From Mucidula mucida (taxonomy: Eukaryota; Basidiomycota; Agaricomycetes; Agaricales; Physalacriaceae), in assembly GCA_015501055.1 (NCBI GenBank), contig JADNYV010000032.1, forward strand, positions 62,001 to 126,000: DNA of 64,000 nucleotides. Reading direction: 5' to 3'. The notes under the pieces are model-generated. The model searched no databases. It was given only the letters and a program-made list of their open reading frames with translations, and was not told the DNA's origin. The number at the start of each line of letters is the position of its first letter. Position 1 is the first letter of the stretch. Both the position numbers and the translations under genes were made by a program. This document shows, piece by piece, positions 23,342-34,554 of this stretch.

Positions 23342-25733
23342 ATGGCACCGATTGGTGAGGAAGAGGCGAAGCAGACTATCGAGTGCATTGAAGAGACGCC
23401 GGGGGCAGAGGAGAAGAAGCGGCGGCGCTGGGGTTTGTTGGGGCGGCTGTTGAAGGACGATCCGGCGCCTGAGCTGCTGGAGGATTTGGCGCGTATGAAC
23501 GAGACGGAGCTGGATCCTGTGAAGGTCAAGGCGATTGAGCGGAGGATTGACATGCTGATCATTCCGGCGCTGGCTGTCTGTTATATGGTGCGTGCGGTTT
23601 TCGGTGTACTGTGGAGCTGACGATGATTTTTTATCTAGTTCTACTACATGTGAGTGTGGTGTTGAGGCGTGATGACGGACGTTGACTTTGACGTGCAGCG
23701 ATAAGACGACGCTTTCGTATGCCGCGATATTTGGGAGTGTGTTTCTTCATCTAGGCGTTTGATTCGTTACTGACGCGAACGCATGTAGTCAAGACCGATT
23801 TGAACCTCGGAAAGAGCGAATACGTGTGTGCATTCATCTCACATCAGGGCCCATATCTAATGATTCAAACAGCAATGGCTCTCCAGTATCTTCTATTGTC
23901 AGACATCCCAATTGCCCTCGCGTTCATACATTGAACTAATGGTTTTCCAGTCGGCTGGCTCATCTGGGCGATGCCCACCAACTTCCTCATGACCAAATTC
24001 CCTGTCGGAAAATACCTCGCTTTCAACGTTCGTCTGCGTTCTCCTCTTCTTTTCTGTCCCCCCACTCACTTGGGCGCAGATTTTCCTGTGGGGCGTGCTT
24101 CTCATGGCGCAAGCCGCGTCGCGCGATTTCAAAGACATGATGATCCTCCGCTTCTTGTCGGGCGCGGCAGAGTCCACGGCGGACCCCGCCTTTGTTATCA
24201 TCACGGGCATGTGGTACACGCGCGAGCAGCAGCCGGTGCGTATCGGCTTGTGGTACAGCGCGAACGGCGTGGGGATTGCGCTTGGGGGTTACTGGGGTAT
24301 GCCATCGGCAATGTACGAGGTTCTCTTTCTCGTCCTTCTTGCATGCGCTGACGCTCCGTGTCAAGATCAAAGGCGCGCTTCCCTCATGGGTGGTGTTTGA
24401 ATAATCGTTTGGTCTTTTTGTTGACGCAGTCATCATAGCGGTATGAATTTCTGATTGTAGGCGCGCTGTGCTCTGCGTGGGCGGTTGCGCTGTACTTGTT
24501 TGTCCCGAATTCGCCGTACTACAAGTCGTATTGGTTCACGAATGACGATCGGGTGGTTGTGCTTAGTCGCAAGCGGCATGACCAAGGTGGCGCCGATACG
24601 AGCAAGTCAGTCGTTGTTGTCTTGATGTGCTTTCATCTGTACTCATCTTGGTGGCCAGGCTCAAGTGGGACCAGGCGGTCGAAGCGTTCATTGATCCCAA
24701 GACGTATTTGTTCTTCCTTCTTGGATTTAGTGGCAATATTCCCAATGTGGGTTACCGTTTAAGTGTTCCTGTCAATTGCATGCTGATACAAATCATGAAG
24801 GGTGGAATTTCAAACTTGTGAGAACGTTTCCGGCTAAGCTCTGAAACCTCTGTTTACACCCCGTTTTAGTGGCACGCTTATTATTCAAGGCTTCGGGTTC
24901 AACACGCTGCAAACTAGTTTGATGCAGATGCCATATGGCGCCGTCGTCGTTTTCTGGTTCGTCTTTTACTTGTGGCGCAACCTTTCCTGAGCTTGCACCT
25001 ATCCAGCATCTTGTCAGCCGTCTGGCTCAACACCAAAGCGCCGAAAAACAGCCGAACGCTTCTTATGGTTCTCTACCTCATTCCGAATATCGTTGGGAGC
25101 TGTGTGAGTGTGGAAATCCCTCCGTCGTAGTCCGTCTAATGGTGTCTGTAGATGATGGCATGGGGGCCCGTTACCTCAAAGCCTGTTCGTCTCATTGGTT
25201 ACTGGCTCACGGGATCGTACAATGCCACGTTCGTCTTGGGCTTGTCGCTGATCAGCGGTAACGTTGGAGGACAAACGAAGCGAGGTAAGCTCAACTGCTC
25301 CATGTCAATCTGCATCGAACTAAAACATGATCTAGCTATCGTCAACGCGTCTGTTTTCTTGGGTGTTTGTGCCGGGTATGTCGATGCTTGTCACGACGGT
25401 TGGCGTTGACCTTTGATCTGAACAGAAACATCATCGGGCCCTTCCTTTTCAAGACATCCGAGGCGCCCAAGTACACCACTGGGATCGTGGGCATGCTCGT
25501 CTCCAACTGCGTCGAAGTCGCCGTGGTGCTATGCCTCCGGTTTATCTTCCTCACGTCAAACAGCCGGCGCGACAAGAAGCTGGCGGAGCACGACGGCGTG
25601 GGGTACGATCCTACTGGGGGCATGGTCGAGGATATCACGGACTGGAAGAATCCGGCGTTTAGATATGTCGCTGTGAGTCTCTGGTTTTATTTTTTTTGCG
25701 TGTGATGAATTTGGCTGAACGGTTGGATAGTAG
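23342..25733 (+). pseudogene. MFS transporter, anion:cation symporter (allantoate permease) type, one apparent frameshift
   Basis: Starts MAPIGEEEAKQTIECIEETP with a long charged cytosolic head, then ERRIDMLIIPALAVCYM, FYYIDKTTLSYAAIFG-like short exons, FGWLIWAMPTNFLMTKFPVG, ILRFLSGAAESTADPAFVII, GMWYTREQQPVRIGLWYS, FVPNSPYYKSYWFT, LIIQGFGFNTLQTSLMQMP, GPVTSKPVRLIGYWLTGSYN and a tail ending DITDWKNPAFRYVA. This is the Dal5-like ACS family (organic anion import). At 24284-24288 a run of five G's replaces the six needed to read LGG-LLGYAIGN, shifting the frame; other exons join cleanly. The stop lies just after the last intron at 25731-25733. Confidence 0.78.
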
Positions 25734-25867
25734 TGATTGGGATGGGATTAAGACCTGTCAGTATTGTAGTTTATTGTATAGTATGGCAGCTAGTACGCGC
25801 GTTTACTGAGGAGTGCAATCATTCTTTCAGTGGTTTAAGTCTCCCGTGCACCATGATAATACTCGAC

Positions 25868-26320
25868 TACCGCAAAAGTTCAGTCTGTTGGCAAGGGGGG
25901 AATTCATTTATCGCACCAAATTTGACAGACATTCGGGTCGCGTCAATCTCCATAGGGACGCCGGGAGAGAGTGTAATCGAGGGAGCAGAGGATGTAGATG
26001 GAGTGATGGTGGTAATGGTGGTGGTAGAACCGGAGGATTTAGAAGACGAAGTGTTGGGCTTGGCTTGGGGAGAAGTGCCTGAACTGGCGGAGGTATTTTT
26101 GTTTTGCTTCCGCTCCACGTTGCGCTTGTGTACTCTGTTGTCTTTCTTGATCGCAAGGTGGACGTAAGTCGTTAAACTTCTTTGGTAAGTCTGCGCGAGA
26201 GATGAAGGCTAGGGAATCCTTAACTTCCTCCTTCGGGCCGTTGTAAAAGTTGTCTATTTTGGTCTGCTCTGACCAATCGACATAGACCACCATTTCGACA
26301 AAACGGGCGGCGAGTACATT
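25868..26320 (-). mobile_element. fragment of a Ty3/gypsy-like gag gene
   Basis: Reads on the minus strand from VEMVVYVDWSEQTKIDNFYNG through LAIKKDNRVHKRNVE to a Ser/Thr-rich linker and VPMEIDATRM. The DWxEQxKxxxFYxG, LAIKxDNRxxxR and MEIDATR patterns are those of gag proteins of gypsy/Tf1-type retrotransposons in basidiomycetes. One base is missing at KKFNDL/YVHLAI (about 26164). The zinc knuckle, protease and polymerase are absent; the gene is cut off next to the MFS 3' flank on one side and fuses into a minisatellite on the other. No LTR recognised. Confidence 0.7.
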
Positions 26321-26878
26321 GACTGTGGTACTCCTTGCGTTGACGGCGTTGACTTCGCATTGAGTGCGGTACTCCTTGCGTTGACCTTGCATTGAGTGCG
26401 GTACTCCTTGTGTTGATCTTGCATTGACTGCGGTACTCCTTGCGTTGACGGCGTTGACCCCGCATTGACTGCGGTACTCCTTGCGTTGATCTTGCATTGA
26501 CTGCGGTACTCCTTGCGTTGATCTTGCATTGACTGCAGTACTCCTTGCGTTGACGGCGTTGACCCCGCATTGACAGCGGTACTCCTTGCGTTGATCTTGC
26601 ATTGACTGCGGTACTCCTTGCGTTGACGGTGTTGATCCCGCATTGACTGCGGTACTCCTTGCGTTGATCTTGCATTGACTGTGGTACTCCTTGCGTTGAT
26701 CTTGCATTGACTGCAGTACTCCTTGTGTTGATGGCGTTCACTTCGCATTGACTGCGGTACTCCTTGCATTGATCTTGCATTGACTGCGGTACTCCTTGCG
26801 TTGATCTTGCATTGACGGCGGTACTCCTTGCGTTGACGGTGTTGACCCCGCATTGACTGCAGTACTCCTTGCCTGGGC
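26317..26878. repeat. minisatellite, 32-bp and 41-bp units, about 16 copies
   Basis: Tandem units beginning GGTACTCCTTGCGTTGA, in a short form (32 bp) and a long form with a 9-bp GGCGTTGAC insertion (41 bp). Because the unit lengths are not multiples of three, all three minus-strand frames stay open and encode the same repeating peptide (about QSMQDQRKEYR) in changing phase. Units become divergent at both ends. Confidence 0.9.
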
Positions 26879-28323
26879 CTTGTGTTGAGTATAGTGATCT
26901 TGCACTGATGACAGTACTTCTTGTATTATCGCGCTTTTGGTTTTGACGTATTCATCTTACTTTTCACTCTATTTGTTAGTTCTATTTTCATCAAAAACTC
27001 TTGAAACACTTTTTAAGAAATCTCACCTTACGACGGCGAAAATTCTCTAATGATCTCTTAGTTTCGCATTTTACAATTCTTTACACAATTTTCATCTTTT
27101 TTTTCAGTCAAAATCCTCTGAACCTCTTTTCTAATATTCTCATCAAAAATTCCCTTATAAATATTTATTGATACTCTCTAAATATCTCATAAAATCTCTC
27201 CTGACTATCTTCTCAAAGTTTTAACTATATTCTTTCTGATTTCTTTGTGACTTTTTCGCTAAAAACCATATTAAACTCGTTAAAATACCAGTTCTAATAA
27301 TTTTAACCTAATTTTAACCTTAAAACTACTCTAAAATTTCCCAATTTGGCTTTTGGTGTTCTTACTAGTATTTTTAAGACAAATTTCACTCAAAGTTTTG
27401 GTCAAAATACTTCAAAGAATGTTAAAATAGTTTTAAACTTGTTTTAACCTAAAAAAATCGTTAAAACTCTTGAGGTTCTTTAACCGGGGTTTTTACCAAA
27501 AACTCCGAGGCCTTCGCCCAGTGATGGTCATTTCTTTGCGCCTTGGTGCCTCAAAGTAAGAATCACTTGCAAAGCAGGTGAATGTGAACTGGTGAATGTC
27601 ATTACAAGGTTAAAATTACTGTGTAATAGGTTGGAAAATATTCCACCTCAAGAAATTCACCAGATCATGTTTCACCATGTTAGGACTAGAAAACCTGGGG
27701 AAAGGTTTAAATTACCCGGCCACCCAGTTACTTCAACCCGGTTTGGGGTCCATAGTGCGGGTCTTGAGCATTACTTGTGCATATTCCTTTCACCTCCGCC
27801 TCTGAGTCCCGATCAACCAAAAGCCCTTAGCCAATGCAAGAACCATTACTATTACATCAACTCAGAGCTCCGCAACGAGCTACCGTGTTGGGTCTTTGAC
27901 GGCACCAATATCACAAAGACTTGTTGTTCCAAAACCGTGTAACAATGTGGTTGGAGAACATGGCCATAAGAAGAAAGATAGTGAACAAGATCTAGCTTTG
28001 AATGTGGAGGGGGATTTTATGTTTGCCGTTTGAGTGTGCCCTCTTTTCTTTTCAATATCTGTCATTGGCTATATATGGTCTCTCTCTTCTGGAAGTTTAA
28101 AATAATAGCATAGACAGATACAAGTGCACCTCCTACTATGATTTTCAGCAGTCAAGTGACTTGTGGATGCGTTCTTTACAGGGTTCAGTGCAAAATATGG
28201 CACAGAACAAGACTCAAGTGCCAGTTGTAATACTTGACCTTTTTGATTATTCAGTCATTTCACTGTCTCCCAGACGAGGGGTCAAGAGTTTACTCGTACT
28301 TAGTATTCCTTCAACACCAAATC
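26879..28323. other. AT-rich region without a supported gene
   Basis: About 26930-27480 is extremely AT-rich and monotonous (TTTTAA/AAATTT tracts), unlike neighbouring genes. A 116-codon plus-strand ORF (27592-27942) and scraps with a GATCAACCAAAAGC motif resembling the end of repeat R (27805-27820) occur, but nothing is recognisable as a gene. Confidence 0.4.
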
Positions 28324-28655
28324 TCAATCAACCAAAAGCTCTTTCTCAATGACTGCTCCTATATCTCACTCTGTCTACAGCACAATACTTAGCATCCCTT
28401 ATAGGCCTATAAATTCTAACCTAAGTACTATGGGTGGCCTAAACTTTTCTGGATGGACTGAATGATTGCAGCTAGGCACCAGACCAACAATGCCCCTAGG
28501 TAGCTGATGCCTACTATATAAACATAGTAGTTACTAGTTGTAGTGTACTATCTACCAGTAGGTAGTTGTTTATGTAGTGGGCAGAGGGTACCTGGCACCA
28601 GTCAGCTGAGCAACACGGGCCTGGCCGGCTCGAGAGTCTCCTGACGGGCATGTAG
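28324..28655 (-). repeat. interspersed repeat R, copy R2 (truncated)
   Basis: Homologous to R1 in the same orientation from the ACCAAAAGC end to ACGGGCATGTAG, where homology stops at a GC-rich inverted-repeat element. The central hairpin has been reduced to short remnants and the copy is more diverged than R1. Confidence 0.75.
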
Positions 28656-29235
28656 GCCGGCTCTGGCTTGAAGCCAGGCCAGCCGTGTTTGAGCCAGAGC
28701 CAGGCCAGGCCATGATAATGGCTCAATACAGCCTACGGCCTAGTATTCCCTTTCTTAGGCCATAAGCCAGCTTTAGGCCATGGCTTTGGTGGCGCAAATA
28801 TGTAGTTGAGTGTTGAGGTGCGTAAAGTGCTTAGATACCTGTTGAAGTGCTCATAACCACTCTTTTCATCAATTTTAGTCTTTTGTTGCATTTAGGGCGC
28901 TCATAACAGTTGGTTTTGTCAACTTATGGATTAAGATGAATGATGACATGACCTCTTATCAAAGATTTTTGACTGTTGTATCTCCAGACAAGGGTATTCT
29001 GACTGTGGTTAAAGACATAGAGCTTACCTTTGTCATATACCCATCAAGAGAACAAAATTTTGCTATGCACTTGCCATTCACCGCATTCCGCTCCAAGCCA
29101 CGGCCCACGCCAGAGCCAGGCCAGAGCTGGCCATGAATTACGGCTCTGGCCTGGCTTAGAAAATGTAAAAGCCAGACCTTTAAAAAGCCAGGCCAGGCTA
29201 GCGGCTTCAGGCCAAAGCCAGGCCAGCAGATCATT
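28656..29235. mobile_element. small element with GC-rich inverted termini
   Basis: Both ends are built of GGCTCTGGC/AGCCAGGCC motifs in opposite orientation (28656-28720 and 29090-29230) and could fold back on each other. The AT-rich interior carries no transposase. The same 12-mer ACGGGCATGTAG flanks it at 28644-28655 and 29236-29247, which looks like a target-site duplication, although R2 sequence does not resume on the right side. A MITE-like element is the best guess. Confidence 0.55.
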
Positions 29236-29404
29236 ACGGGCATGTAGATGCTTTATACTCCTATCTTTCCTGCTCATTCAAGTGAGAATTTGAGCAACAA
29301 TATCAAAAGAGATAAGCAGACATTGAAGACATATGCATTAAGTACCCAAATTCTTATAGATGCCCAACTGTAACCGCCTCCGTGAGAGCTTCTACTTGCT
29401 CACA

Positions 29405-31106
29405 ATGATCTGTCCCACATGTGGGCGGCTCTCTCAGCCTCTGTTCTTAATCTTTCCATTTCCCCGCTTCTTAGAGCTTCTCTTTGTGAATGCTCCTTCA
29501 CTCAACGCCAAAGTTGCCGTGCTGTGTCAAACCATCCAGGAATTGTTTGCATACATTGACTCTTTGCAATCCCAGATAGTAAAGGTCTAAGAGACACTTT
29601 CTGTGCTGATGGGCCTGCAAGAGATGGTGTTATGTGGGAATGACAGACACCAAAAGAGTCCTTCATCTCATGCAATCCCTACCCCAAGACATCCTTATCA
29701 AAATATTCCTTCGCTGTACTCCTATTGTTGATCACTACAAAATTGATTGGTCCATCCATAGTGGCAAGTTCAACAGTCTTTCTCCCCTGAACCATCCCTG
29801 GAATATCTCTCATATCTGTTATGGCTGGCAAGAAATCATTCTCTCTCTTCTTTGCTGGTGGTCTGTAATATACCTCAACTTTACATAATATACCCATTTT
29901 CTCCCTCTGCAATGCTCTTTTGTGGGCTTGCTACTCTTCAAAAGGTCTGTCAAGCTTAACCTCTGTGTTAATATTTCTAGTGAGGCAATGGATATTAGCG
30001 CTTATCCCTTAATGCATCTCTTAAAGGAAAGCACAACACGCTGGCAAACACTATACGCTTGCATGTTGTCGCCATTATTGCAGTCTTTGTTTGCATGTAA
30101 ATTCTCATTATTATAACAATTGGGTATACACGACGAGAATCTGGGCAATAGCAATAATGTTCCTATGAATACTTTTAAAAATGTCCAAAATATCAGAATC
30201 CTTCACATATACCCATACAACATTAATATCAGGGGGTACAAAACCCTTGGTAAATTTCCTTGGAGCAGGTTCTTAAAACTTTCATGCTATTCATTTAAGT
30301 TGGACTCTAGTTTTATTCCTTATCTTGAGCAATTGATAAGCATAGAAGAGTTGACAATAAGAATTGACTTTCTCACTTTGTCTGCTTCTTGTTAATCTCT
30401 CTGGACATTTGATCATCCTGCTGGCCATAAAGTGTAACACCGGTGATGCGAAAGAGGCTAACTTTTAGAAGTTTCTCCATATTGTGAAAATATCATGCAT
30501 CTGCTACTTTACTGTCACCTTTGCAATTTCTGTTCCCTTGTATTATACAGCTCTTGTGCCACACTCTGATTTTATTGAATTTCTACTCTCCACATCACTT
30601 GCTTCATAACAGAGCCTTTGATGTGGTTGAATTACATTGATGGCGTCAGAATGTTGCTTGAATTCTTAGGTCCTATATTTGGTGTCAAAGAATTTAGACT
30701 GCAAGATGAAAGTATTATCTCAGAGTTTTCAGATGGGCTCGTTGTAGCGGAGAAAGGTGTGGTACTCTTGCTATCTTTTATAACTCTCAATCTTTATAAG
30801 TGCAGTTTTGCCAACCACAACAAAGCGTTCAATTTAATACTATACATTATAGAGTTATGCTTGCTGGTGACAATTTCTTGTACACTTTATTGTCTGCCAC
30901 CAACTGATCTAATCTTACAGAATTATCATTGTCCTCCCCTCAAAAGAATAGTTCTTCCCAAAAAAAGCGACTCAACAAGTTTATCATTAATGTCAGGCAA
31001 TTTGATTAGATAAAAGTTATATTTTTAAAGGAGCAATGAATTTGTTCCATAGATCAGCATGCCATTCAGCTTGCTTAGTACAAGTTTGACACAGTTGCCA
31101 TAAATC
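29405..31106 (+). pseudogene. decayed F-box/LRR gene with C-to-T type damage
   Basis: A full-length relic: CPTCGRLSQPLF N terminus, coiled-coil remnant, SLPQDILIKIFLRCTPIV F-box, WNISHICYGW, then Leu-rich parts FKNVQNIRILHIYPYN and FPWSRFLKLSCYSFKLDSS. Compared with the copy at 17340-18507, most differences are C-to-T or G-to-A. For example, CGA became TAA after YLNFT, and CAG became TAA before LGIHDEN. Homology continues about 150 bp past the coding part to 31106. It cannot encode a full protein. Confidence 0.85.
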
Positions 31107-31616
31107 ACAAGTTCAACCCTTTGCCAATGTTGGTGAACAGAGGGTTTGAGAAGATTTTAAAGGCACAAGATACAGCAGGCAAAGAAAGTGCATGCTTGAA
31201 CCGTCAGAGTTGAAGCCATCCACTTGGCTAAGTCTTTCTCATTTTACTCTAAGTGTCACAGCCTCCTTTAACACAATGTCTGCGGGGGAAAGTGACTGCC
31301 ACACTAAAAGCTAGAATATGGTGACGACTTATAAGTGCCTTCAAGCAGAATGGTCAAGAGCTGCAATACTTGTTAGACCAGTGTTGAGAGAGCATTCATA
31401 TTGGTATTCTGTCAAAGTGTTGCACTGGTTGGTCTGTCAAGCGTTCAACAAGGTTCAATGTTCAGTCTTCAGGGAACTAAACCATTCTGCAGCCAGCTAT
31501 TATCACGAGTACGACTTGGAAAATGAGGACGGCACTCGCCCTAGATACTTGCAACTTTTGCGGAGCAGGGAGATTGTCAAATGTTTAAACTTCAAGACCA
31601 TAATTCTCTAAAAAGT
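31107..31616. other. region without a recognised gene
   Basis: Lies between the F-box relic and repeat copy R3. A 97-codon plus-strand ORF (31318-31611) has protein-like composition (a YYHEYDLENEDGTRPRYLQ stretch) but no family and ends just before R3. Possibly a further relic. Confidence 0.3.
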
Positions 31617-32150
31617 GTGAAGCAAAAGGTGCTGTCCTCCACTATTAACAGACTGAACTCTCCCAGTTAGTTGAGTGTAGAGCCTCAGTCAGTCCTATAT
31701 GCCCGTCAGGAGACTCTCAAGCTGGCCAGGCCCGTGTTGCTCAGCTGACTACCAGGTAACCTCCACCCCCTACATGAGCAAGCCTTGATATACTACATAC
31801 TAGTACCAGTATACTACGACTAAACTACTATGTCAAGGCTTGCTCATATAGTAGGCATCTACTACCCTGGGGCATGCGACACATTGTTGGTCTGATGACT
31901 AGCTGCAATCATTCAGTCCATCTGGAAAGGATTAGACCACTCATGGTAACTAGGTCAGAATTTGTACACCCATAAGCAATATTGAGTATTATAGGGTAAA
32001 CAGAGTAAGATATAGGAACAGCTATTGAAAGAGCTTTTGATGATTGGGATTTGGCGGCGGGGATAAGCGCGAATAAATTTCTGAGTACTGTCTTAATACC
32101 CCAACGGCCATCCATGCGATTTATATACGTGATTGCCAAGGAATTGCTCA
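31617..32150 (+). repeat. interspersed repeat R, copy R3
   Basis: Begins GAAGCAAAAGGTGCTGTCCTC and runs in the opposite orientation to R1, with GGCCAGGCCCGTGTTGCTC and the central hairpin (ATGAGCAAGCCTTGATATA against TATGTCAAGGCTTGCTCAT, one mismatch). It shares an extra about 110-bp tail with copy R5 (to CGTGATTGCCAAGGAATTGC) that R1 and R4 lack. Confidence 0.8.
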
Positions 32151-32184
32151 TACCAGCTCACTGCTTAAAAGCTTCAGACTACTG

Positions 32185-32730
32185 CGTAGACATGGCACTG
32201 AAGCTAATCGGCAATCAACTCGCCTCCGCACTCAAGTTCTCAGTTTTCATTACTGGGACAATACTCTCTCAATGTTCTACGCTCGTAGGACCGTTTTAAT
32301 CCGTTTCCTGCTGGTGCCTCGCCTGTCGCCACCCCTTGAGACGCTGCTGAACTTTGAAAGACACTCAATCGGCTAGCGACATAGAAGGTCAAGGATTACG
32401 ACTGGCGCTTCATTGTTGCTTGCAAAACGAATACTGTGTGCCATGTGTCTCATCTCGAAGACGACTGAAGGACGCGTCCACGACATTGTGGAAATAGAAA
32501 ACGAGGAAGATGATGTAGGTCGTCGAGTACAGAAAAGCGAGTTTGACGAAGATACTATCGAGACCTCCGCGGCGCGGACGTGATTCCGCAGAAATAAGTA
32601 ATGCAAGCGAGAATGAACGTCGTTGTCTGGACATTCACCACGGCTAGTGTGGCCTCGTAGTTGTGCTGATAGAGTCCAGAGCACCGCCAGAATTGGAAGA
32701 ATCAGGCATCCCAAGTCTTATTCTTTGGGT
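32185..32730 (-). pseudogene. half copy of the multi-pass membrane protein gene
   Basis: Matches the 3' half of the gene at 46866-48156 over its final coding exons and 3' flank. Shared landmarks include the SAFLYSTTYII-like membrane segment, the SIRFASNNEAP C-terminal tail and the CAGTTGTGCTGATAGAG region. The stop, several splice sites and the middle (about 180 bp) are lost or altered, and the whole 5' half is missing. Confidence 0.7.
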
Positions 32731-32734
32731 GACG

Positions 32735-32900
32735 GATCTATTGAAACGGCCGTCTAGTGATTGAGATTAAGACCTGACATTATGGTAGTATGGTATGGTA
32801 TGGCACCTGCACGCGTTCGAGGTGTGCGATTATGGTTCAGTAATTTAAGTCTTCCGGCTATGCTGCCTTAGTATCAGATGCAAACGATTTCCAACAAATT
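32735..32900 (+). repeat. relic resembling the 3' flank of the MFS gene at 23342
   Basis: The block TAGTGATTGAGATTAAGACC followed by a TATGGTATGGTATGG tract and ATTTAAGTCT mirrors the sequence that starts at the MFS stop codon (25731 onward: TAGTGATTGGGATGGGATTA, GTATAGTATGGCAGC, TTTAAGTCTCC). Only the stop and 3' UTR-like part is present, not the coding exons. Confidence 0.6.
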
Positions 32901-32974
32901 GTTAACGGCGGTCCAGCGGTTTTTGTGTTCGTCATCTGAACACTCGAGAGGATTCCAGGAATTCGGAAGCACTA

Positions 32975-34554
32975 TCATTTGCAAATCTTGGCAAGGACGA
33001 CTCTAAAATGGAATTCAACAAACATGAACAGGTCAAGATACTCGAAATTTACCTCGAGAACTGTCGCATCCGTGAACTCAGAACGGGATTCTACCAGGAG
33101 CAACAAAGGCAGGTTCAGGACTTCGCCGTCGTTGACAGACTTGCATCCACGAAGATCAAGGCTCCGAAGCGAGGCATGACAACTGCCTCCGTCTCGGTCC
33201 CATCAGAAGCAAAGGCGCGCAGAAAGTTGACAGAAACATCGTCGTCCACCAATTGGAAATCTTCTACGCCGGTTGTTAGCCGCAGGAACTTTAGCAACAT
33301 CTCAACACCGTCTCCGGCGCCGTCTTCCTCGGGCGCTGTCATCGAGCATGTAACATGCAGAGTCGTAATGCTGTGCAAATCGGGGTGCGAGTTGAGACCT
33401 CTGAAGCAGACATACTGCCCAGGGAAGAACGCGAGGGTAAGACGACGTACGGCTGGAACCCTCAGGGCATCGAGAAATTCTGCGATACATCCTGAGTCGG
33501 CATCCTCACATTCGGTGAGGTTGATTTGGCGGAGAGCTGGAAGAGAGATCAAGTTTGCAAGAAAGAAATCGGGGTAGATGACCCCAAAGGTCAATGTGAG
33601 CTCCTCGATATTACTCGCTTGGGCAAGGATAAAACGAAAAGCGGCCTTGATGGAGAACGTATAACATGCTAAGTTCTTGACATTGCTCCAAGGGAAAGGG
33701 CCCAGAACGGAGTCAGAGTTGATGCCGCACTCCGAGTGGTAAAACTCAACCGTCCTAACGTTTGGGACATGTCTGAAGACATCGAGGGGCGCCTGGAGGA
33801 CAGGTTCGTGACAGTAGCCAATGCCCAGCTCCTGTAATACAGGAAACGTAGACCCTGACAGAGCCTGCAGCGACGACGTTGGGATACGACAGTGTAGCGT
33901 CCTCCAGCGTGTCGTGCTCGCCTCTAGACAGCCCATCATGGGATGATGTGCAATGCCAGTGTTATCACTTGCGACGGTCATCGCAAGATCCAAATTGGCT
34001 GATCTCTCGAAGAGCAAAGTGCTCTTGAATATAATTTGTCGGTGGGATAGATAGTTATATCGCTCGAAGTTAAGGTATACCGTGGACCAGAGGCGAGGCA
34101 AGGTCAGCGTGATTTGTCGCCAGGCGCGGCAGACGTGGGATAAGTTCCAAGGGTGGTTTCTGGGACACAGTGTGTCAAATTCCGGACCGTATCCATATGC
34201 TTCGCTGTTTGTCTCGTCTGCGATGGGCGTACAAAGAGGAATATTTCGGATAAATGTCTCGGGGAAGGGAACGGATAGGATGGAGGATACGTTTGGCGTC
34301 TGCCAGTCTGCGCGAAGCTGTCTCGTGCATGGCTTGAAGCGCTGCTAGCGATCTTGGACTTTGTCAATATGGTCCTGCAGCGATTGGACCAGCGCAGAGG
34401 AATTCTGTACGATTTGACGCAGGTCGGCGACTTCGGCGTCATGAGGAGGAACATTAGAAGAGAGAAGGTCGAGGACGCGAAGAGAGGTCGGCGCTTCGGG
34501 AAATGAAGTGGGCCCATTGAGGAGACCGCAAGTCGGACAAGATGTTTGTGACAT
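32975..34554 (-). pseudogene. F-box/LRR gene with four single-base frame breaks
   Basis: Starts MSQTSCPTCGLLNGP, continues through a coiled coil (LQDHIDKVQDR, then AALQAMHETASRRLADAKRI), the F-box (SLPRDI...SEIFLF...CTPIADETN), WNLSHVCRAWRQITLTLPRL, and about 300 residues of Leu-rich repeats (VPNVRTVEFYHS, FPWSNVKNLACYTFS, SITTLHVTCSM, GVEDFQLVDDDVSVNFLRAF). The C terminus reads RGCKSVNDGEVLNLPLLLL to VVLAKICK. Coding sense is conserved throughout, yet one base is missing near 34348, 34253, 34232 and 33151. The longest unbroken part is 33115-34101. Pseudogene or sequence error. Confidence 0.75.

Noticed and set aside
26039..26853. Long minus-strand ORFs of about 190-220 codons as protein-coding genes
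   Set aside because: They exist in all three frames because of the minisatellite unit lengths, and give the same repeating peptide.
26317..26878. CRISPR array
   Set aside because: Repeats are directly tandem without unique spacers, in a eukaryotic setting. It is a minisatellite.
33008..33577. Plus-strand ORF of 189 codons
   Set aside because: It is antisense to the F-box/LRR copy, whose conserved text lies on the other strand.
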